Below, piece after piece: positions 9,069-18,342 of a DNA stretch of 64,000 bases (positions are counted from its first letter, which is position 1; each line of letters starts with the position of its first letter). The DNA is from CAZADA01 sp964568975 (lineage in GTDB: Bacteria > Pseudomonadota > Alphaproteobacteria > Caulobacterales > Maricaulaceae). Below the pieces are notes generated by a model. The model had not been told where the DNA came from and did no database searches. It worked only from the letters and a program-made list of their open reading frames with translations. The position numbers and the translations under genes are program-made. The stretch covers positions 47,117 to 111,116 of the forward strand of contig CAZMSO010000006.1 of NCBI GenBank assembly GCA_964568975.1. The letters are read 5' to 3'.

Positions 9069-9973
9069 CGGAGAGCGCCGCCGCCACGCCGGCCTCTGCG
9101 CCTGACGCCGTTTCCGTAGGGCTCGTTCAAATGCGCGGCGGCCTCGATCCGGCGGCCAACGCCGACGCTGTGGAGGCGTTGATCCGCGACGCCGCCGCGG
9201 CCGGCGCTAGCCTCATCGCAACGCCGGAAGCGACCAACATTGTCCAGCGTGACGGCGCGGCCTTGCGCGCGGCGGTGGTCGCGGCCGAGGATGATGTGGT
9301 TTACCAGCGCCTCGCCGCCTTGGCTGGAGAGCTTGGGGTGTGGATCCTCGCCGGATCGCTGATGGTGCGCGCTGGGGATGGCGGCGTTGCAAACCGCGCG
9401 CATTTGTTTGACTCCTCCGGCGCGTTGACGGCGGCCTACGACAAAATCCATTTGTTCGACGTGACGTTGAGCGGACGGGAATCCTACGCGGAATCCGACA
9501 CCGTCAGCCGCGGCGGCCGCGCGGTGCTGGCGGCGACGCCGGCCGGGCCCATGGGCCTCACAGTGTGCTATGACTTGCGCTTCCCCCAGCTTTACCGGGC
9601 CCTCGCCCAAGCGGGCGCGCGCGTAATCGCGGCGCCGGCGGCGTTCACGCGCCACACCGGCCGCGCCCATTGGGACATTTTGGTGCGGGCGCGGGCGGTG
9701 GAGACCGGCGCCTTCGTGCTCGCGCCGGCCCAGGGCGGCGCGCATGAGGACGGTCGCGCCACGTGGGGCCGGTCAATGGTGGTGGATCCCTGGGGCGCGG
9801 TGGTTGCGCTGCTGGACCATGACGCGCCGGGAGTGCTGATGGCGCGCCTCGATGGGGCGGCGGTGGATCGCGCGCGCGGCAAAATCCCAAGCCTTGAGCA
9901 TGATCAGCCTTTTGTCGGGCCCGATCCTTTAGCGTCTGCGGCGGCCGGCGCGGCGGCCGTGACGGCCTCATGA
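9065..9973 (+). CDS. Carbon-nitrogen hydrolase, Nit/deaminated-glutathione amidase type
   Basis: 302 residues, GTG start inside the grxC stop. The nitrilase-superfamily catalytic triad is visible: Glu in TPEATN, Lys in YDKIHLFDV and Cys in VCYDLRFP. The spacing and the DLRFPQLYRAL and RARAVETGAFVLAPAQGG segments match the Nit1/Nit2-like branch. Members of that branch hydrolyse deaminated glutathione or omega-amides. Its position directly after a glutaredoxin fits repair of deaminated glutathione, which is an inference. The stop overlaps the DUF1178 start by ATGA. Confidence 0.9.
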   Translation: MTESAAATPASAPDAVSVGLVQMRGGLDPAANADAVEALIRDAAAAGASLIATPEATNIVQRDGAALRAAVVAAEDDVVYQRLAALAGELGVWILAGSLMVRAGDGGVANRAHLFDSSGALTAAYDKIHLFDVTLSGRESYAESDTVSRGGRAVLAATPAGPMGLTVCYDLRFPQLYRALAQAGARVIAAPAAFTRHTGRAHWDILVRARAVETGAFVLAPAQGGAHEDGRATWGRSMVVDPWGAVVALLDHDAPGVLMARLDGAAVDRARGKIPSLEHDQPFVGPDPLASAAAGAAAVTAS

Positions 9974-10494
9974 TCAAATACGCGTTGCGCTGCGGCCGTG
10001 ATCACGAGTTTGAGGCCTGGTTTCCAAGCTCCGACGCCTATGACGCTCAAGCGGCGGACGGCTTCGTCGCCTGCCCGGTGTGCGGCGACTGTCGCGTGCG
10101 CAAGCAAATCATGGCGCCGGCCTTGGCGCGCGGCGCGCGTGCGCCCGCCGGTGGGGAGGCGGCGCGTGAGGCCGCGAGCGCGGCTGGGGTCAAACCCGGC
10201 GACGGCCCGGCCGCGCCCCCCGCCGGCGCGGCGAGCGCCTCCGACGCGGACGCCCGTCGCGCCGCCTTTTTGGAGTTTGCAAGCCGTGTGCGCGAACACA
10301 TCGCGCAAACGCATGATTATGTGGGTGAGCGGTTTCCCCAAGAGGCCCGCGCGATGCATGATGGCGAGCAGGAGCATCGGCCGATCTACGGTGAAGCCAC
10401 CGCCGAGGAAGCGCGCGCGTTGAAGGAGGAGGGCGCGCCGGTGGCGGCCTTGCCGGCAGTCTTCGCCCCAACTCCGCCCAAAAAACTCAACTAA
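9970..10494 (+). CDS. DUF1178 family protein
   Basis: 174 residues, ATGA-coupled to the nitrilase gene. It begins MIKYALRCGRDHEFEAWF, with a zinc-ribbon-like pair of Cys in VACPVCGDCRVRKQIMAP. An Ala/Pro-rich linker and a helical C-terminal part containing VREHIAQTHDYVGERFPQEA follow. This architecture matches DUF1178, a widespread alphaproteobacterial family of unknown function that typically sits after grxC and the nitrilase. No function is assigned. Confidence 0.88.
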   Translation: MIKYALRCGRDHEFEAWFPSSDAYDAQAADGFVACPVCGDCRVRKQIMAPALARGARAPAGGEAAREAASAAGVKPGDGPAAPPAGAASASDADARRAAFLEFASRVREHIAQTHDYVGERFPQEARAMHDGEQEHRPIYGEATAEEARALKEEGAPVAALPAVFAPTPPKKLN

Positions 10495-10572
10495 GTGCTG
10501 AAAGCGCAAATGAGGGGTGACGCGCGCCCATGCGGTGTGTCGCGCGCATCCCAGTTCTGTCGGAGGTGACCC

Positions 10573-10995
10573 ATGCCAGCTCGCGCGGCGTTTGTGGATC
10601 TTGGTCGTGGCTTAGCCGCCCTCGGGGCCGCCCTCGGGGTCGCCCTGGCGGCGGCGCTGGCGGTTCCTGCGGCCGCCTCGGCGTTTGACGCCGCGGTGTG
10701 GGAGCGCGATGCGACCCTCATTGAAAAAGGCGTGCTCGCGCCGGTGGACGACGAGTTCTTGCGGTCGAAAGGCGTGGAGACGTGGCAGGAGTATCACGCG
10801 GCCTTCCGCGCCGGCTTGCAACGGTTTGACACGGTGGTCGACCAGCGCTCTTACCAAATTCTGGAGGAAGTTGCGCGCCAGATGCAGGACGACTTTGAGA
10901 CCTTCCCTGAAGAAGAACGCTGGCAGGACGCCAGTTATTACATCCGCACGAAGCTGGTGCTGACGTCGTTTGTTCTGAAAATCGGCGGTTCGTGA
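10573..10995 (+). CDS. Exported protein of unknown function
   Basis: 140 residues with an excellent GGAGGTGA four bases before the ATG. Residues 1-38 form a signal peptide (LAALGAALGVALAAALAVPAAASA). The mature part of about 100 residues is acidic, mainly helical, Trp- and Tyr-containing, and has no Cys: it includes VWERDATLIEKGVLAPVDDE and SYQILEEVARQMQDDF. I do not recognise the family. An imperfect GC-rich hairpin (about 10515-10553) lies between this gene and DUF1178 and may separate the transcripts. It is convergent with ubiG, 17 nt away. Confidence 0.75.
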   Translation: MPARAAFVDLGRGLAALGAALGVALAAALAVPAAASAFDAAVWERDATLIEKGVLAPVDDEFLRSKGVETWQEYHAAFRAGLQRFDTVVDQRSYQILEEVARQMQDDFETFPEEERWQDASYYIRTKLVLTSFVLKIGGS

Positions 10996-11012
10996 GGCGA
11001 CGCCGCGTCCGC

Positions 11013-11783
11013 TCAAACGCTCGGCGGGCGTGTCGCGGTCATCAGATAATTCACCGCGGCGTCCCGGCTCAGCGACCATCGGTCGAGCAGCGGGTTGAAG
11101 CTCACGCCCACCGGCCCGTCGACAGCGAGCGGCGGGGCGAGGGCGCGGCGGATGTCCTGCGGGCGCACCAGCTTGTCGAACTGGTGGGTCCCCCGCGGCA
11201 GCCAGCCCAAGACGTATTCCGCGCCGACAATCGCCAAAGCGAACGCCTTCGGCGTGCGGTTGATGGTGGCGATGATCATGACGCCGCCGGGCGCAAGCAT
11301 CACCGCGGAGGCTTTCAAGAACGCGTCCACATCCGCGACGTGCTCCACAACCTCCAAATTCAAGATCACATCGAAGGGCGCGTCGCCGGCTTCCGCCAGC
11401 TGCTCCACCGCGCCGTGGCGGTAATCAATGGCGAGGCCGACGCTTTGAGCGTGAGTGAGGGCGGTCTTGACGTTGCGTTCCGCGGCGTCGAGGCCCACGA
11501 CGTCAGCGCCCAACCGCGCCATGGGCTCGCTGACCAGGCCGCCGCCGCAGCCAATGTCCAACAGACGCAGGCCCTCAAACGGTCGTTTCGCGTGGGGGTC
11601 CAGCCCGCGATGGGCGCACACCGTGTCGCGGATAAAGCCCAGACGCACAGGATTAAAGACGTGCAGCGGCTTGAACTTGCCTTTGGGATCCCACCATTCA
11701 TCCGCGATGGCGGAGAACTTCGCAATTTCCGACGGATCCACGCTCGCCGAGCGCAGGGTGTCGGGCGCAGCCGCCAGCGCCAT
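11013..11783 (-). CDS. ubiG: Ubiquinone biosynthesis O-methyltransferase UbiG
   Basis: Catalyses both O-methylations in ubiquinone synthesis. 256 residues. The SAM-binding motif is LLDIGCGGGLVSEPMARLGA, followed by post-I acidic VVGLDAAERN and a motif around DVILNLEVVEHVAD. The N-terminal DEWWDPKGKFKPLHVFNPVRL and the C-terminal RGTHQFDKLVRPQDI are diagnostic for UbiG over generic methyltransferases. AAAGGAGA precedes the ATG. It is divergent from lysC, an arrangement common in alphaproteobacteria. Confidence 0.96.
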   Translation of the reverse strand: MALAAAPDTLRSASVDPSEIAKFSAIADEWWDPKGKFKPLHVFNPVRLGFIRDTVCAHRGLDPHAKRPFEGLRLLDIGCGGGLVSEPMARLGADVVGLDAAERNVKTALTHAQSVGLAIDYRHGAVEQLAEAGDAPFDVILNLEVVEHVADVDAFLKASAVMLAPGGVMIIATINRTPKAFALAIVGAEYVLGWLPRGTHQFDKLVRPQDIRRALAPPLAVDGPVGVSFNPLLDRWSLSRDAAVNYLMTATRPPSV

Positions 11784-11973
11784 GGGGTCTCCTTTCGCGC
11801 GTATCCTCGTTGCAAGGGTTGCGCGATATCACCATCGCGCTGTCATGGATATGGGCGCGGGGCGTCCCGAGGTCGAGCGGCGCTGGTGACCGGATGCTCC
11901 CGGAAAGGCGTCCGGCGAGGCGATGCTGGCGCTGGCGGCGGCGGCGCGCGCGGAGCGTGAGGCGGAGGACGCG

Positions 11974-13251
11974 ATGGCGCGGGTCGTGATGAAATTCGGC
12001 GGGACATCAGTGGGCGATCCCGACCGCATCGCCCGGGTGGCGCGGATTGTGGCCGCCGCAGCAAAGGCCCAGCCCAGGCCGGGGGCGGGCGTGGCCGTCG
12101 TCGTCTCAGCGATGGCGGGGGAGACCGACCGGCTGGTCGGGCTCACAGAGGCCGTCGCGCCGCAAGCCCACGCCCATGACGGCGATGAGTATGATTGCGT
12201 CGTCGCCGCCGGCGAACAAGTGAGCGCGGGCCTCTTGGCGCTGGCGCTGCGGCGGCTTGGCGCGCCGGCGCGGTCGTGGCAGGGCTGGCAAGCCGGCGTC
12301 GGGACCGACGCCGCCCATGCGCGCGCGCGCATAACGGGCGTGGACGCGCACACGCTTGGCCGCGCGGTGGACGCTGGTGAAATCGCGGTGGTGGCCGGCT
12401 TTCAAGGCGTGGGACCCGATGGGCGGATCAGCACGCTTGGCCGCGGCGGCTCCGACACCAGCGCTGTGGCCATGGCGGCGGCGCTGGGGGCCGCGCGGTG
12501 CGACATCTACACCGACGTCGACGGCGTCTACACCACCGATCCGCGCATTGAGAAGCGCGCGCGCCGGCTCGATAAGCTATCGTTTGAGGAAATGTTGGAG
12601 ATGGCGTCCCTCGGCGCGAAAGTGCTCCAGACCCGGGCGGTGCAGTTGGCGATGGCGCGCCGCGTGCCGATCCGGGTGCTGTCAAGTTTTGAAGAACCCA
12701 ACGATCACACGCCGCCCGTCGGCACCTTAGTCAGCGATGAGGACCCCAGCATGGAGCAGCGTGTGGTCAGCGGCATCGCCTACACGCGCAATGAGGCGCG
12801 GGTGACGGTGATGGGCCTGCCGGATGTGCCGGGGGCCGCGGCGGGCGTGTTTTCCCAACTCACGGAAGCCGGCGTGAATGTGGACATGATCCTGCAAAAC
12901 CCCTCCCGCGAGGACGACAAAGCCAACCTCGCCTTCACTGTCGGCGAGGCCGACATGGCGCGCGCGGTGGCCGCGATCGACGCCGCGCGCGCGCGCTTAG
13001 GGTTTACGGAGTTGAAAACGAAGACGGACCTGGCGAAAGTCTCTGTGGTGGGGGTGGGCATGCGCAGCCATGCCGGCGTCGCCCACACCATGTTTGCGGC
13101 CTTGGCGGAGCGCGGGATCTCCATCGAGGCGATCTCCACCTCGGAGATCAAGATTTCCGTGCTCGTGGCGGGCGAGTATGTGGAGCTGGCGGTGCGCAGC
13201 CTCCACGCCGCTTACGGGCTTGACCGCGATGGCGCGGACCCGCGTGACTGA
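11974..13251 (+). CDS. lysC: Aspartate kinase
   Basis: First step of the aspartate family pathway (lysine, threonine, methionine, diaminopimelate). From the ATG at 11974, with GGAGGA just upstream, the protein has 425 residues and begins MARVVMKFGGTSVGD, the hallmark start. An in-frame ATG at 11923 would add an atypical Ala-rich tail. The kinase domain includes LGRGGSDTSAVAMAAALGA and CDIYTDVDGVYTTDPR. The C-terminal third carries two ACT domains (VTVMGLPDVPGAAAGVFSQL and VSVVGVGMRSHAGVA), implying feedback control by lysine and/or threonine. ptsP follows after 16 nt. Confidence 0.97.
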   Translation: MARVVMKFGGTSVGDPDRIARVARIVAAAAKAQPRPGAGVAVVVSAMAGETDRLVGLTEAVAPQAHAHDGDEYDCVVAAGEQVSAGLLALALRRLGAPARSWQGWQAGVGTDAAHARARITGVDAHTLGRAVDAGEIAVVAGFQGVGPDGRISTLGRGGSDTSAVAMAAALGAARCDIYTDVDGVYTTDPRIEKRARRLDKLSFEEMLEMASLGAKVLQTRAVQLAMARRVPIRVLSSFEEPNDHTPPVGTLVSDEDPSMEQRVVSGIAYTRNEARVTVMGLPDVPGAAAGVFSQLTEAGVNVDMILQNPSREDDKANLAFTVGEADMARAVAAIDAARARLGFTELKTKTDLAKVSVVGVGMRSHAGVAHTMFAALAERGISIEAISTSEIKISVLVAGEYVELAVRSLHAAYGLDRDGADPRD

Positions 13252-13267
13252 TCAGGCGTAGAGGCGG

Positions 13268-15544
13268 ATGGCCGATCCCCTTCCTTTCTCCACCGGCGTG
13301 CGCCGGCTGATGCGCGAGATCCGCGAGCTGATGGCCGCGCGCGCGGGCGCGCAGCAGCGGCTGGACCAATTTGTGCGCGTCATCGCCGGCGGGCTGGAGG
13401 CTGATGTCTGCTCAGTCTATTTGCGCCGCGCGGCGGGCCAAATGGAGCTGTGCGCGACCCACGGCCTCGCGCCGGACGCGGTGCACCAGCTTTATCTCGC
13501 GCCGGGCGAGGGTTTGGTGGGCGCGGTGGCCCAAGCGCTGGCGCCGGTGAATGTGGATGACGCGCCGAACCACCCCGCCTTTTCATACCAGCCCGAGGTG
13601 GACGAAGACGGCGTCGTCTCGTTCCTGGGCGCGCCGATTTTGCGCGGCGGCCGGTTGCTGGGTGTTTTGACGCTGCAGAACCGTGCCGCGCGCTTTTACG
13701 ACGTCGACGAAGTGGAGACGCTGCAAACCGCGGCCATGGTGCTGGCGGAGGTGGTGGCTGATCCCGCCATCGCCGGCGAGCAGACCCTCAGCGGCCTTGA
13801 GTTGCGCCCCAGTCGGGCGGAGCGGCGCGTGGGCCGGCGCATCGCCGACGGCGTCGCGGTGGGCCGCGCCGTCAAGCATGAGCCCCATGTGCCGGTCGCC
13901 AAACTGATCGCCGACGACCCCGAAGCGGAGGCCGAGCGCGTCGAGCGGGCGGTGGTGCGCTTGCGCGACGCCATCGACGCCCTGGTCAGCGGGCGCGCCG
14001 CGCGCTTGGATGAACCGCGCGAGGTGCTCGAGGCCTACCGCATGATCGCCCACGACCATGGCTGGCTGGAGCGGTTGCGAGACGCCGCGGTCTCCGGCCT
14101 CACCGCGGAAGCAGCGGTTGAACGCGTGCGCAATGAGCATCGCGCGCGGCTCACGCAAACACGCGATCCTTATTTGCGCGCGCGCTTGCACGATTTGGAG
14201 GATTTGGCCAACCGGCTCCTGCGCCATTTGGCGGAGGAGGATGGCGGCGTCATTGCGCCTGTGGAGCTGCCGGACGACGCGATTTTGATTGCACGCGATA
14301 TGGGCCCGGCGGAGCTGTTGGAGCACGACGCCTCGCGTCTGAAAGGCGTGGTGCTGGAGGAGGGCACGCCCAACAGCCACGCCGCGATTGTCGCGCGCGC
14401 GCTGGGCGTGCCGATGGTGGGCCGCCTCGACGGCGTGCTGGACCGGGTGGAGGACGGCGACACCGTCATTGTCGACGGCGCCCGCGCGGAGGTGCATTTG
14501 CGCCCGAGCGCGGATGTGATGGAGTCCTTCCACGCCAAGATTGCGCTCTCTGGCGAACAACGCGCGGAGTTCGCCCGCTTGCGTGACCGGCCCGCCATCA
14601 CCCGCGACGGCGTGCGGGTGTCGCTGTTCGTGAATGCGGGCCTCGCGGTGGATTTGCCCCAGATTGCGCGCACGGGCGCGGACGGCGTCGGCCTGTTCCG
14701 CACCGAGTTCCAGTTCATGGTCGCCGACACCATGCCCCGCTTGGCGGAGCAGGCGGCTCTTTATCGCGCGGCGCTTGAGGCCGCGGGCGAGGCGAAGCCG
14801 GTGGTGTTCCGCACCCTCGACCTCGGCGGCGATAAGATCCTGCCTTATGTCGAAAGCGATGAGGAGGAGAACCCCGCTCTCGGCTGGCGGGCGGTGCGTC
14901 TCGCGCTCGATCGGCCGGGGCTGATGCGCTACCAGCTGCGCGCGCTTGTGGACGCAGCGGCGGGGCGCGCGCTGCGGGTGATGTTTCCCTTAGTGGCCAC
15001 GGTTGCGGAGTTTCGCAGCGCCAAAGCGCTTGTGGAGGCGGAGGTGACGTGGGCCGCCCGGCGCGGCCGGCCGCGGCCGACCCATGTCGAGACGGGCGCG
15101 ATGCTGGAGACCCCGGCCTTGGCGTTTCAACTCGACGCGCTGCTGACGGAGGCGGATTTCATCTCGGTCGGCGCCAATGATTTGATGCAGTTTTTTTTCG
15201 CCGCCGACCGCAATCATCCCAAGCTCGCTGAGCGTTATGATATTCTCTCGCCGGCCGCGCTGCGGTTTCTCGCCCAGATCAGCGAAAGCGGGTTGCGCGC
15301 GGGCGTGCCGATCACGGTGTGCGGGGAGGCTGCGGGCCGACCATTGGAGGCGATGGCGCTGATCGGTCTTGGGTTCACGCGGCTGTCGATGCCGCCCAAC
15401 GGGATCGGTCCGGTCAAGCGCGCGATTTTGGACATGGACGCGCGGGCGGTGCGGGACCAAGTGCTGACGCTCATTCAAGAGCCGGATTCTGATGTGCGCG
15501 CGGCCTTGGAAGCCGTGGCTGAAACCCTTGGGGTGGAAGCCTAA
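13268..15544 (+). CDS. ptsP: PTS-Ntr enzyme I, GAF-domain PEP phosphotransferase
   Basis: 758 residues. Residues about 15-170 form a GAF domain, the mark of the nitrogen-type enzyme I. A PEP-utilising enzyme I region follows, with phospho-acceptor His371 in GTPNSHAAIVARALG. The TIM-barrel PEP-binding part contains GADGVGLFRTEFQFM, VFRTLDLGGDK, FISVGANDLMQFFFAADR and the catalytic Cys in ITVCGEAAGRP. It autophosphorylates from PEP and feeds phosphate to NPr and EIIA-Ntr; neither partner is encoded in this window. Placement after lysC is conserved in alphaproteobacteria. Confidence 0.96.
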   Translation: MADPLPFSTGVRRLMREIRELMAARAGAQQRLDQFVRVIAGGLEADVCSVYLRRAAGQMELCATHGLAPDAVHQLYLAPGEGLVGAVAQALAPVNVDDAPNHPAFSYQPEVDEDGVVSFLGAPILRGGRLLGVLTLQNRAARFYDVDEVETLQTAAMVLAEVVADPAIAGEQTLSGLELRPSRAERRVGRRIADGVAVGRAVKHEPHVPVAKLIADDPEAEAERVERAVVRLRDAIDALVSGRAARLDEPREVLEAYRMIAHDHGWLERLRDAAVSGLTAEAAVERVRNEHRARLTQTRDPYLRARLHDLEDLANRLLRHLAEEDGGVIAPVELPDDAILIARDMGPAELLEHDASRLKGVVLEEGTPNSHAAIVARALGVPMVGRLDGVLDRVEDGDTVIVDGARAEVHLRPSADVMESFHAKIALSGEQRAEFARLRDRPAITRDGVRVSLFVNAGLAVDLPQIARTGADGVGLFRTEFQFMVADTMPRLAEQAALYRAALEAAGEAKPVVFRTLDLGGDKILPYVESDEEENPALGWRAVRLALDRPGLMRYQLRALVDAAAGRALRVMFPLVATVAEFRSAKALVEAEVTWAARRGRPRPTHVETGAMLETPALAFQLDALLTEADFISVGANDLMQFFFAADRNHPKLAERYDILSPAALRFLAQISESGLRAGVPITVCGEAAGRPLEAMALIGLGFTRLSMPPNGIGPVKRAILDMDARAVRDQVLTLIQEPDSDVRAALEAVAETLGVEA

Positions 15545-15723
15545 CAGCGCCCCAAGCGCCCCCTGAAATGGGTGCGCTGAGCGGCCGCAGCCGCGAGGCG
15601 CGCGCCGCCCTTGTCGGGCTCGGGCGAACACGCTTAAGCGTCCCTGGCGCGCAGTGGAAAATCGCGGTTTCGGCGCGACGTTTGCGAGGCGTTTGCCCAT
15701 CAGCCTCAGAATGGAGCGCGGGT

Positions 15724-16521
15724 GTGACGGACTGGGCCATGGATGACGACACGACCATTGGCGCGCGCTTAGCGGCGGCGCGCGAGGCCAGCGGTCTGAG
15801 TGTGCAAGACGTGGCCGACGCCACGCGCGTGCGCCGCGAATTCCTTGAATCCATCGAGGCGATGGATGAGCGCGGCTTGCCGGAGCGGCCTTACGTCCTG
15901 GGCTTTGTGCGCGCTTACGCTGCGAAAGTCGGCCTCGACCCTGAAGACGCCGCCAAAGCCTTCGCCGCTCAAGGCCGCGTACGCCGTCCGGCCGCGCGCG
16001 CCGCCGCCAGCTATCCGCGTCCCCAGCCCGCCCGCCGCGTGGCGATTCCGCCCGTGGCGGCCGCGGGCCTCCTTGGCCTTGCGGCGGCCGTCGCGTTGTG
16101 GGCCTCCACGGCCTGGGACGCCGGTCCGCGCGCGCCTGACGCGATCCCGCCAGTGCCGGAAGCCCTCCAGGCCTGGGTCGCTGCTGAGCCGGGCGCGCCG
16201 GAAGCCGCCCGCGCCATGGCCGCGCTGACGGCTCAAGACGGGCCAGTGATCACCTTGCGCGCGCGCATTCCGGTGTGGGTGGAGGTGACGGACGTCAATG
16301 GCGCGCGCGTTTTCGCCTCAGAGCTGCGCGCCGGCCAGGTCTTCCGCACGCCCCAGCAGCCGGGCCTTGTGGTCGCCGCCGGCAATGGCGGCGGGGTGGA
16401 GGTCTATCGCGACGGCGCGCTGGTGGGACGCTTAGGCGAACCGGGCTTGCCGGTCTCTTCTTGGCGCGTGGACGAAGCGCGGTTTCCTGCGCTCGCGACC
16501 TTGAGCGACGCTGCGCCGTAA
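15724..16521 (+). CDS. RodZ-like helix-turn-helix / DUF4115 membrane protein
   Basis: About 265 residues. The GTG at 15724 has GGAG 7 nt upstream; the ATG at 15739 (MDDDTTIGARL) is the alternative. Residues about 10-75 form a HTH_25-type domain (LAAAREASGLSVQDVADATR, then RREFLESIEAMDERGLPERPYVLGFVRAYA without gaps in the frame). One transmembrane helix follows (VAAAGLLGLAAAVALWAS). The periplasmic DUF4115 domain contains ITLRARIPVWVEVTD and GQVFRTPQQPGLVVAAGNGG. This is the RodZ architecture, linked to MreB and cell shape. It lies between ptsP and ispG, as in related genomes. Confidence 0.88.
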   Translation: MTDWAMDDDTTIGARLAAAREASGLSVQDVADATRVRREFLESIEAMDERGLPERPYVLGFVRAYAAKVGLDPEDAAKAFAAQGRVRRPAARAAASYPRPQPARRVAIPPVAAAGLLGLAAAVALWASTAWDAGPRAPDAIPPVPEALQAWVAAEPGAPEAARAMAALTAQDGPVITLRARIPVWVEVTDVNGARVFASELRAGQVFRTPQQPGLVVAAGNGGGVEVYRDGALVGRLGEPGLPVSSWRVDEARFPALATLSDAAP

Positions 16522-16644
16522 GGGCCGGCGGGCGCTTCAACAGCCTGTGATTTTCGGGTATTGGCGCAGGGAGCGTCATAAGGGTGCAATTCGCCTCGCC
16601 AGGGTGTAGAGGAGGGGCGCCGGAGAACCGTGGAGGCCCGATTA

Positions 16645-17871
16645 ATGTCCCAGCCTGTTTCGCTTGATCCCGCGCGCGAGCCCGCGTCTGATCTCCACGC
16701 GTCCGACACACAGGCCCGCGCGGTGCGCCCTTGGCGCATGATCGACCGTCGCGCCTGCCGTCAAATTATGGTGGGCGATGTGCCGGTGGGCGGGACTGCG
16801 CCCATTTCCGTGCAATCCATGACGAACACGCCGACGGAAGACGCGAAGGCGACGATCGACCAGATCCGGCGGCTGGAGGAAGCCGGCGCCGACATCGTGC
16901 GCGTCTCATGCCCGGACGTCGAATCGACGGCCGCCTTCAAGACCATTGCGCGCGAAGCCAATGTCCCGCTCGTCGCCGACATTCACTTCCATTATAAGCG
17001 CGGCATTGAAGCCGCGCAGGCCGGCGCGGCGTGCTTGCGCATTAATCCCGGCAATATCGGCTCAGCAGATCGCGTGCGCGACGTCGTCCAAGCCGCGAAG
17101 GACCATGGCTGCGCCATCCGCATCGGCGTCAACGCCGGCTCCCTGGAAAAAGAATTGCTGGAGCGCTATGGCGAGCCCTGCCCGGAGGCGATGGTGGAAA
17201 GCGCGCTCAATCACGCGCGCATTCTCCAAGACCACGACTTTCACGAATTCAAGATTTCGGTGAAGGCCTCTGATGTGTTCTTGACGGTCGCGGCCTACCA
17301 AGCGTTGGCGGACGCGATTGACTGCCCGCTGCATTTGGGTGTGACGGAAGCGGGCGCGTTGCGCGGAGGCACGGTGAAGTCCTCCATCGGGCTGGGCATG
17401 CTGCTGTGGTCGGGGATCGGCGACACAATTCGCGTGTCTCTTTCCGCAGACCCGGTGGAGGAGATCAAAGTCGGCTTTGATATGCTGAAGTCGCTGGGCC
17501 TCCGGTCGCGCGGCGTCAACATCATTTCCTGCCCGTCCTGCGCGCGTCAGGGTTTCGACGTCATCAAGACGGTCGAAAAGCTCGAGCAACGCCTAGAGCA
17601 CATTTCCGAGCCGATTTCCCTCTCCATTATCGGCTGTGTGGTCAATGGCCCGGGCGAGGCGCTGTTTACTGAGCTGGGCTTCACGGGCGGCGGCAAAGAC
17701 GCCGGCATGATGTATGTCGCGGGCAAGCCGGACCACAAAGTCTCCAACGAGGAGATGGTCGATCACATTGTCGCGCTGGTGGAGGCGCGCGCGGCCAAAA
17801 TCCGCGCCGCTCGCGAGGCCGCTGAAGCCGTTGGTGAACCCGTTGGTGAACCCGTCGCGGCGGCCGAGTAA
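16645..17871 (+). CDS. ispG: 4-hydroxy-3-methylbut-2-enyl diphosphate synthase (flavodoxin)
   Basis: [4Fe-4S] enzyme of the MEP isoprenoid pathway, 408 residues. The ATG at 16645 is preceded by GGAGG with 8-nt spacing; an in-frame GTG at 16630 lies before that Shine-Dalgarno and is unlikely. The TIM-barrel start contains VGGTAPISVQSMTNTPT. Cluster ligands lie in SCPSCARQGFD and SIIGCVVNGPGEA. The C-terminus has a small VGEP duplication (VGEPVGEPVAA). The gene ends 48 nt before a bidirectional terminator. Confidence 0.97.
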   Translation: MSQPVSLDPAREPASDLHASDTQARAVRPWRMIDRRACRQIMVGDVPVGGTAPISVQSMTNTPTEDAKATIDQIRRLEEAGADIVRVSCPDVESTAAFKTIAREANVPLVADIHFHYKRGIEAAQAGAACLRINPGNIGSADRVRDVVQAAKDHGCAIRIGVNAGSLEKELLERYGEPCPEAMVESALNHARILQDHDFHEFKISVKASDVFLTVAAYQALADAIDCPLHLGVTEAGALRGGTVKSSIGLGMLLWSGIGDTIRVSLSADPVEEIKVGFDMLKSLGLRSRGVNIISCPSCARQGFDVIKTVEKLEQRLEHISEPISLSIIGCVVNGPGEALFTELGFTGGGKDAGMMYVAGKPDHKVSNEEMVDHIVALVEARAAKIRAAREAAEAVGEPVGEPVAAAE

Positions 17872-17918
17872 GCGGCGGCGCGCGGCGGCGTCTTACGCAC
17901 ACTCGATCGCGCACACAA

Positions 17919-17946
17919 AAGGGGCGACACGCGTGCGTCGCCCCTT
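17919..17946. terminator. Bidirectional intrinsic terminator between ispG and the TRL gene
   Basis: Perfect 10-bp stem AAGGGGCGAC / GTCGCCCCTT with an 8-nt loop (17929-17936). On the minus strand the stem runs into CCCCTTTTG, and on the plus strand into CCCCTTCG. It therefore fits best as terminator for the minus-strand TRL gene ending at 17972, and could also stop ispG transcripts ending at 17871. Confidence 0.8.
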
Positions 17947-17971
17947 CGTTACGTCAGCGTGGATGGCGGGC

Positions 17972-18292
17972 TTAGCTGCCGCGCACCACGGTGCAGTATT
18001 TGCCGATCACGCCGAGCACGTTCTCGACTTCATAATCGACGCTGGTCACGCGCGTGATGCCGCCGTTTTTCTTCGCGGTGTCGACACTGGAATCGCCCGT
18101 CGCGACGAGACCCAGGATCGATTCCATGCAGGCGCGGCCTTCTTTGTCGCCCGCGCCGTCAGCAGCGGCGACCGGCAAAACGCCTTCCGTGTAAAATGCG
18201 CCATAGGGATAAGGCGTGGCGCACGCGGTCGTGGCGACGGCCAGCGCGGCGACGGCCGCGAGTTTGACCGCAGTGGAACGAGACTTAAGCAT
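17972..18292 (-). CDS. TRL-family (tRNA-associated locus) small lipoprotein
   Basis: 106 residues. An N-terminal signal with ATTAC suggests a lipoprotein Cys at about residue 24. The mature part contains GAFYTEGVLPVAA, CMESILGLVATGDSS, AKKNGGITRVTSVDYE and NVLGVIGKYCTVVRG. That pattern (a GLVATGD block, an AKKNGGI block, then VDYE and GKY-T) is the TRL protein family, whose function is unknown. A good AGGAGAAA precedes the ATG. It has its own terminator (17919-17946) and palindromes upstream, so it looks monocistronic. No tRNA gene lies beside it, despite the family name. Confidence 0.78.
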   Translation of the reverse strand: MLKSRSTAVKLAAVAALAVATTACATPYPYGAFYTEGVLPVAAADGAGDKEGRACMESILGLVATGDSSVDTAKKNGGITRVTSVDYEVENVLGVIGKYCTVVRGS

Positions 18293-18342
18293 AAGTGTTT
18301 CTCCTCAGACAAAGACAATGGAAGCGGGCAGGCCACCAATCG

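Noticed and set aside
10515..10553. Intrinsic terminator after DUF1178
   Set aside because: The hairpin is bulged and lacks a U-run (it is followed by CCAGTTCTG), so I mention it only in passing.
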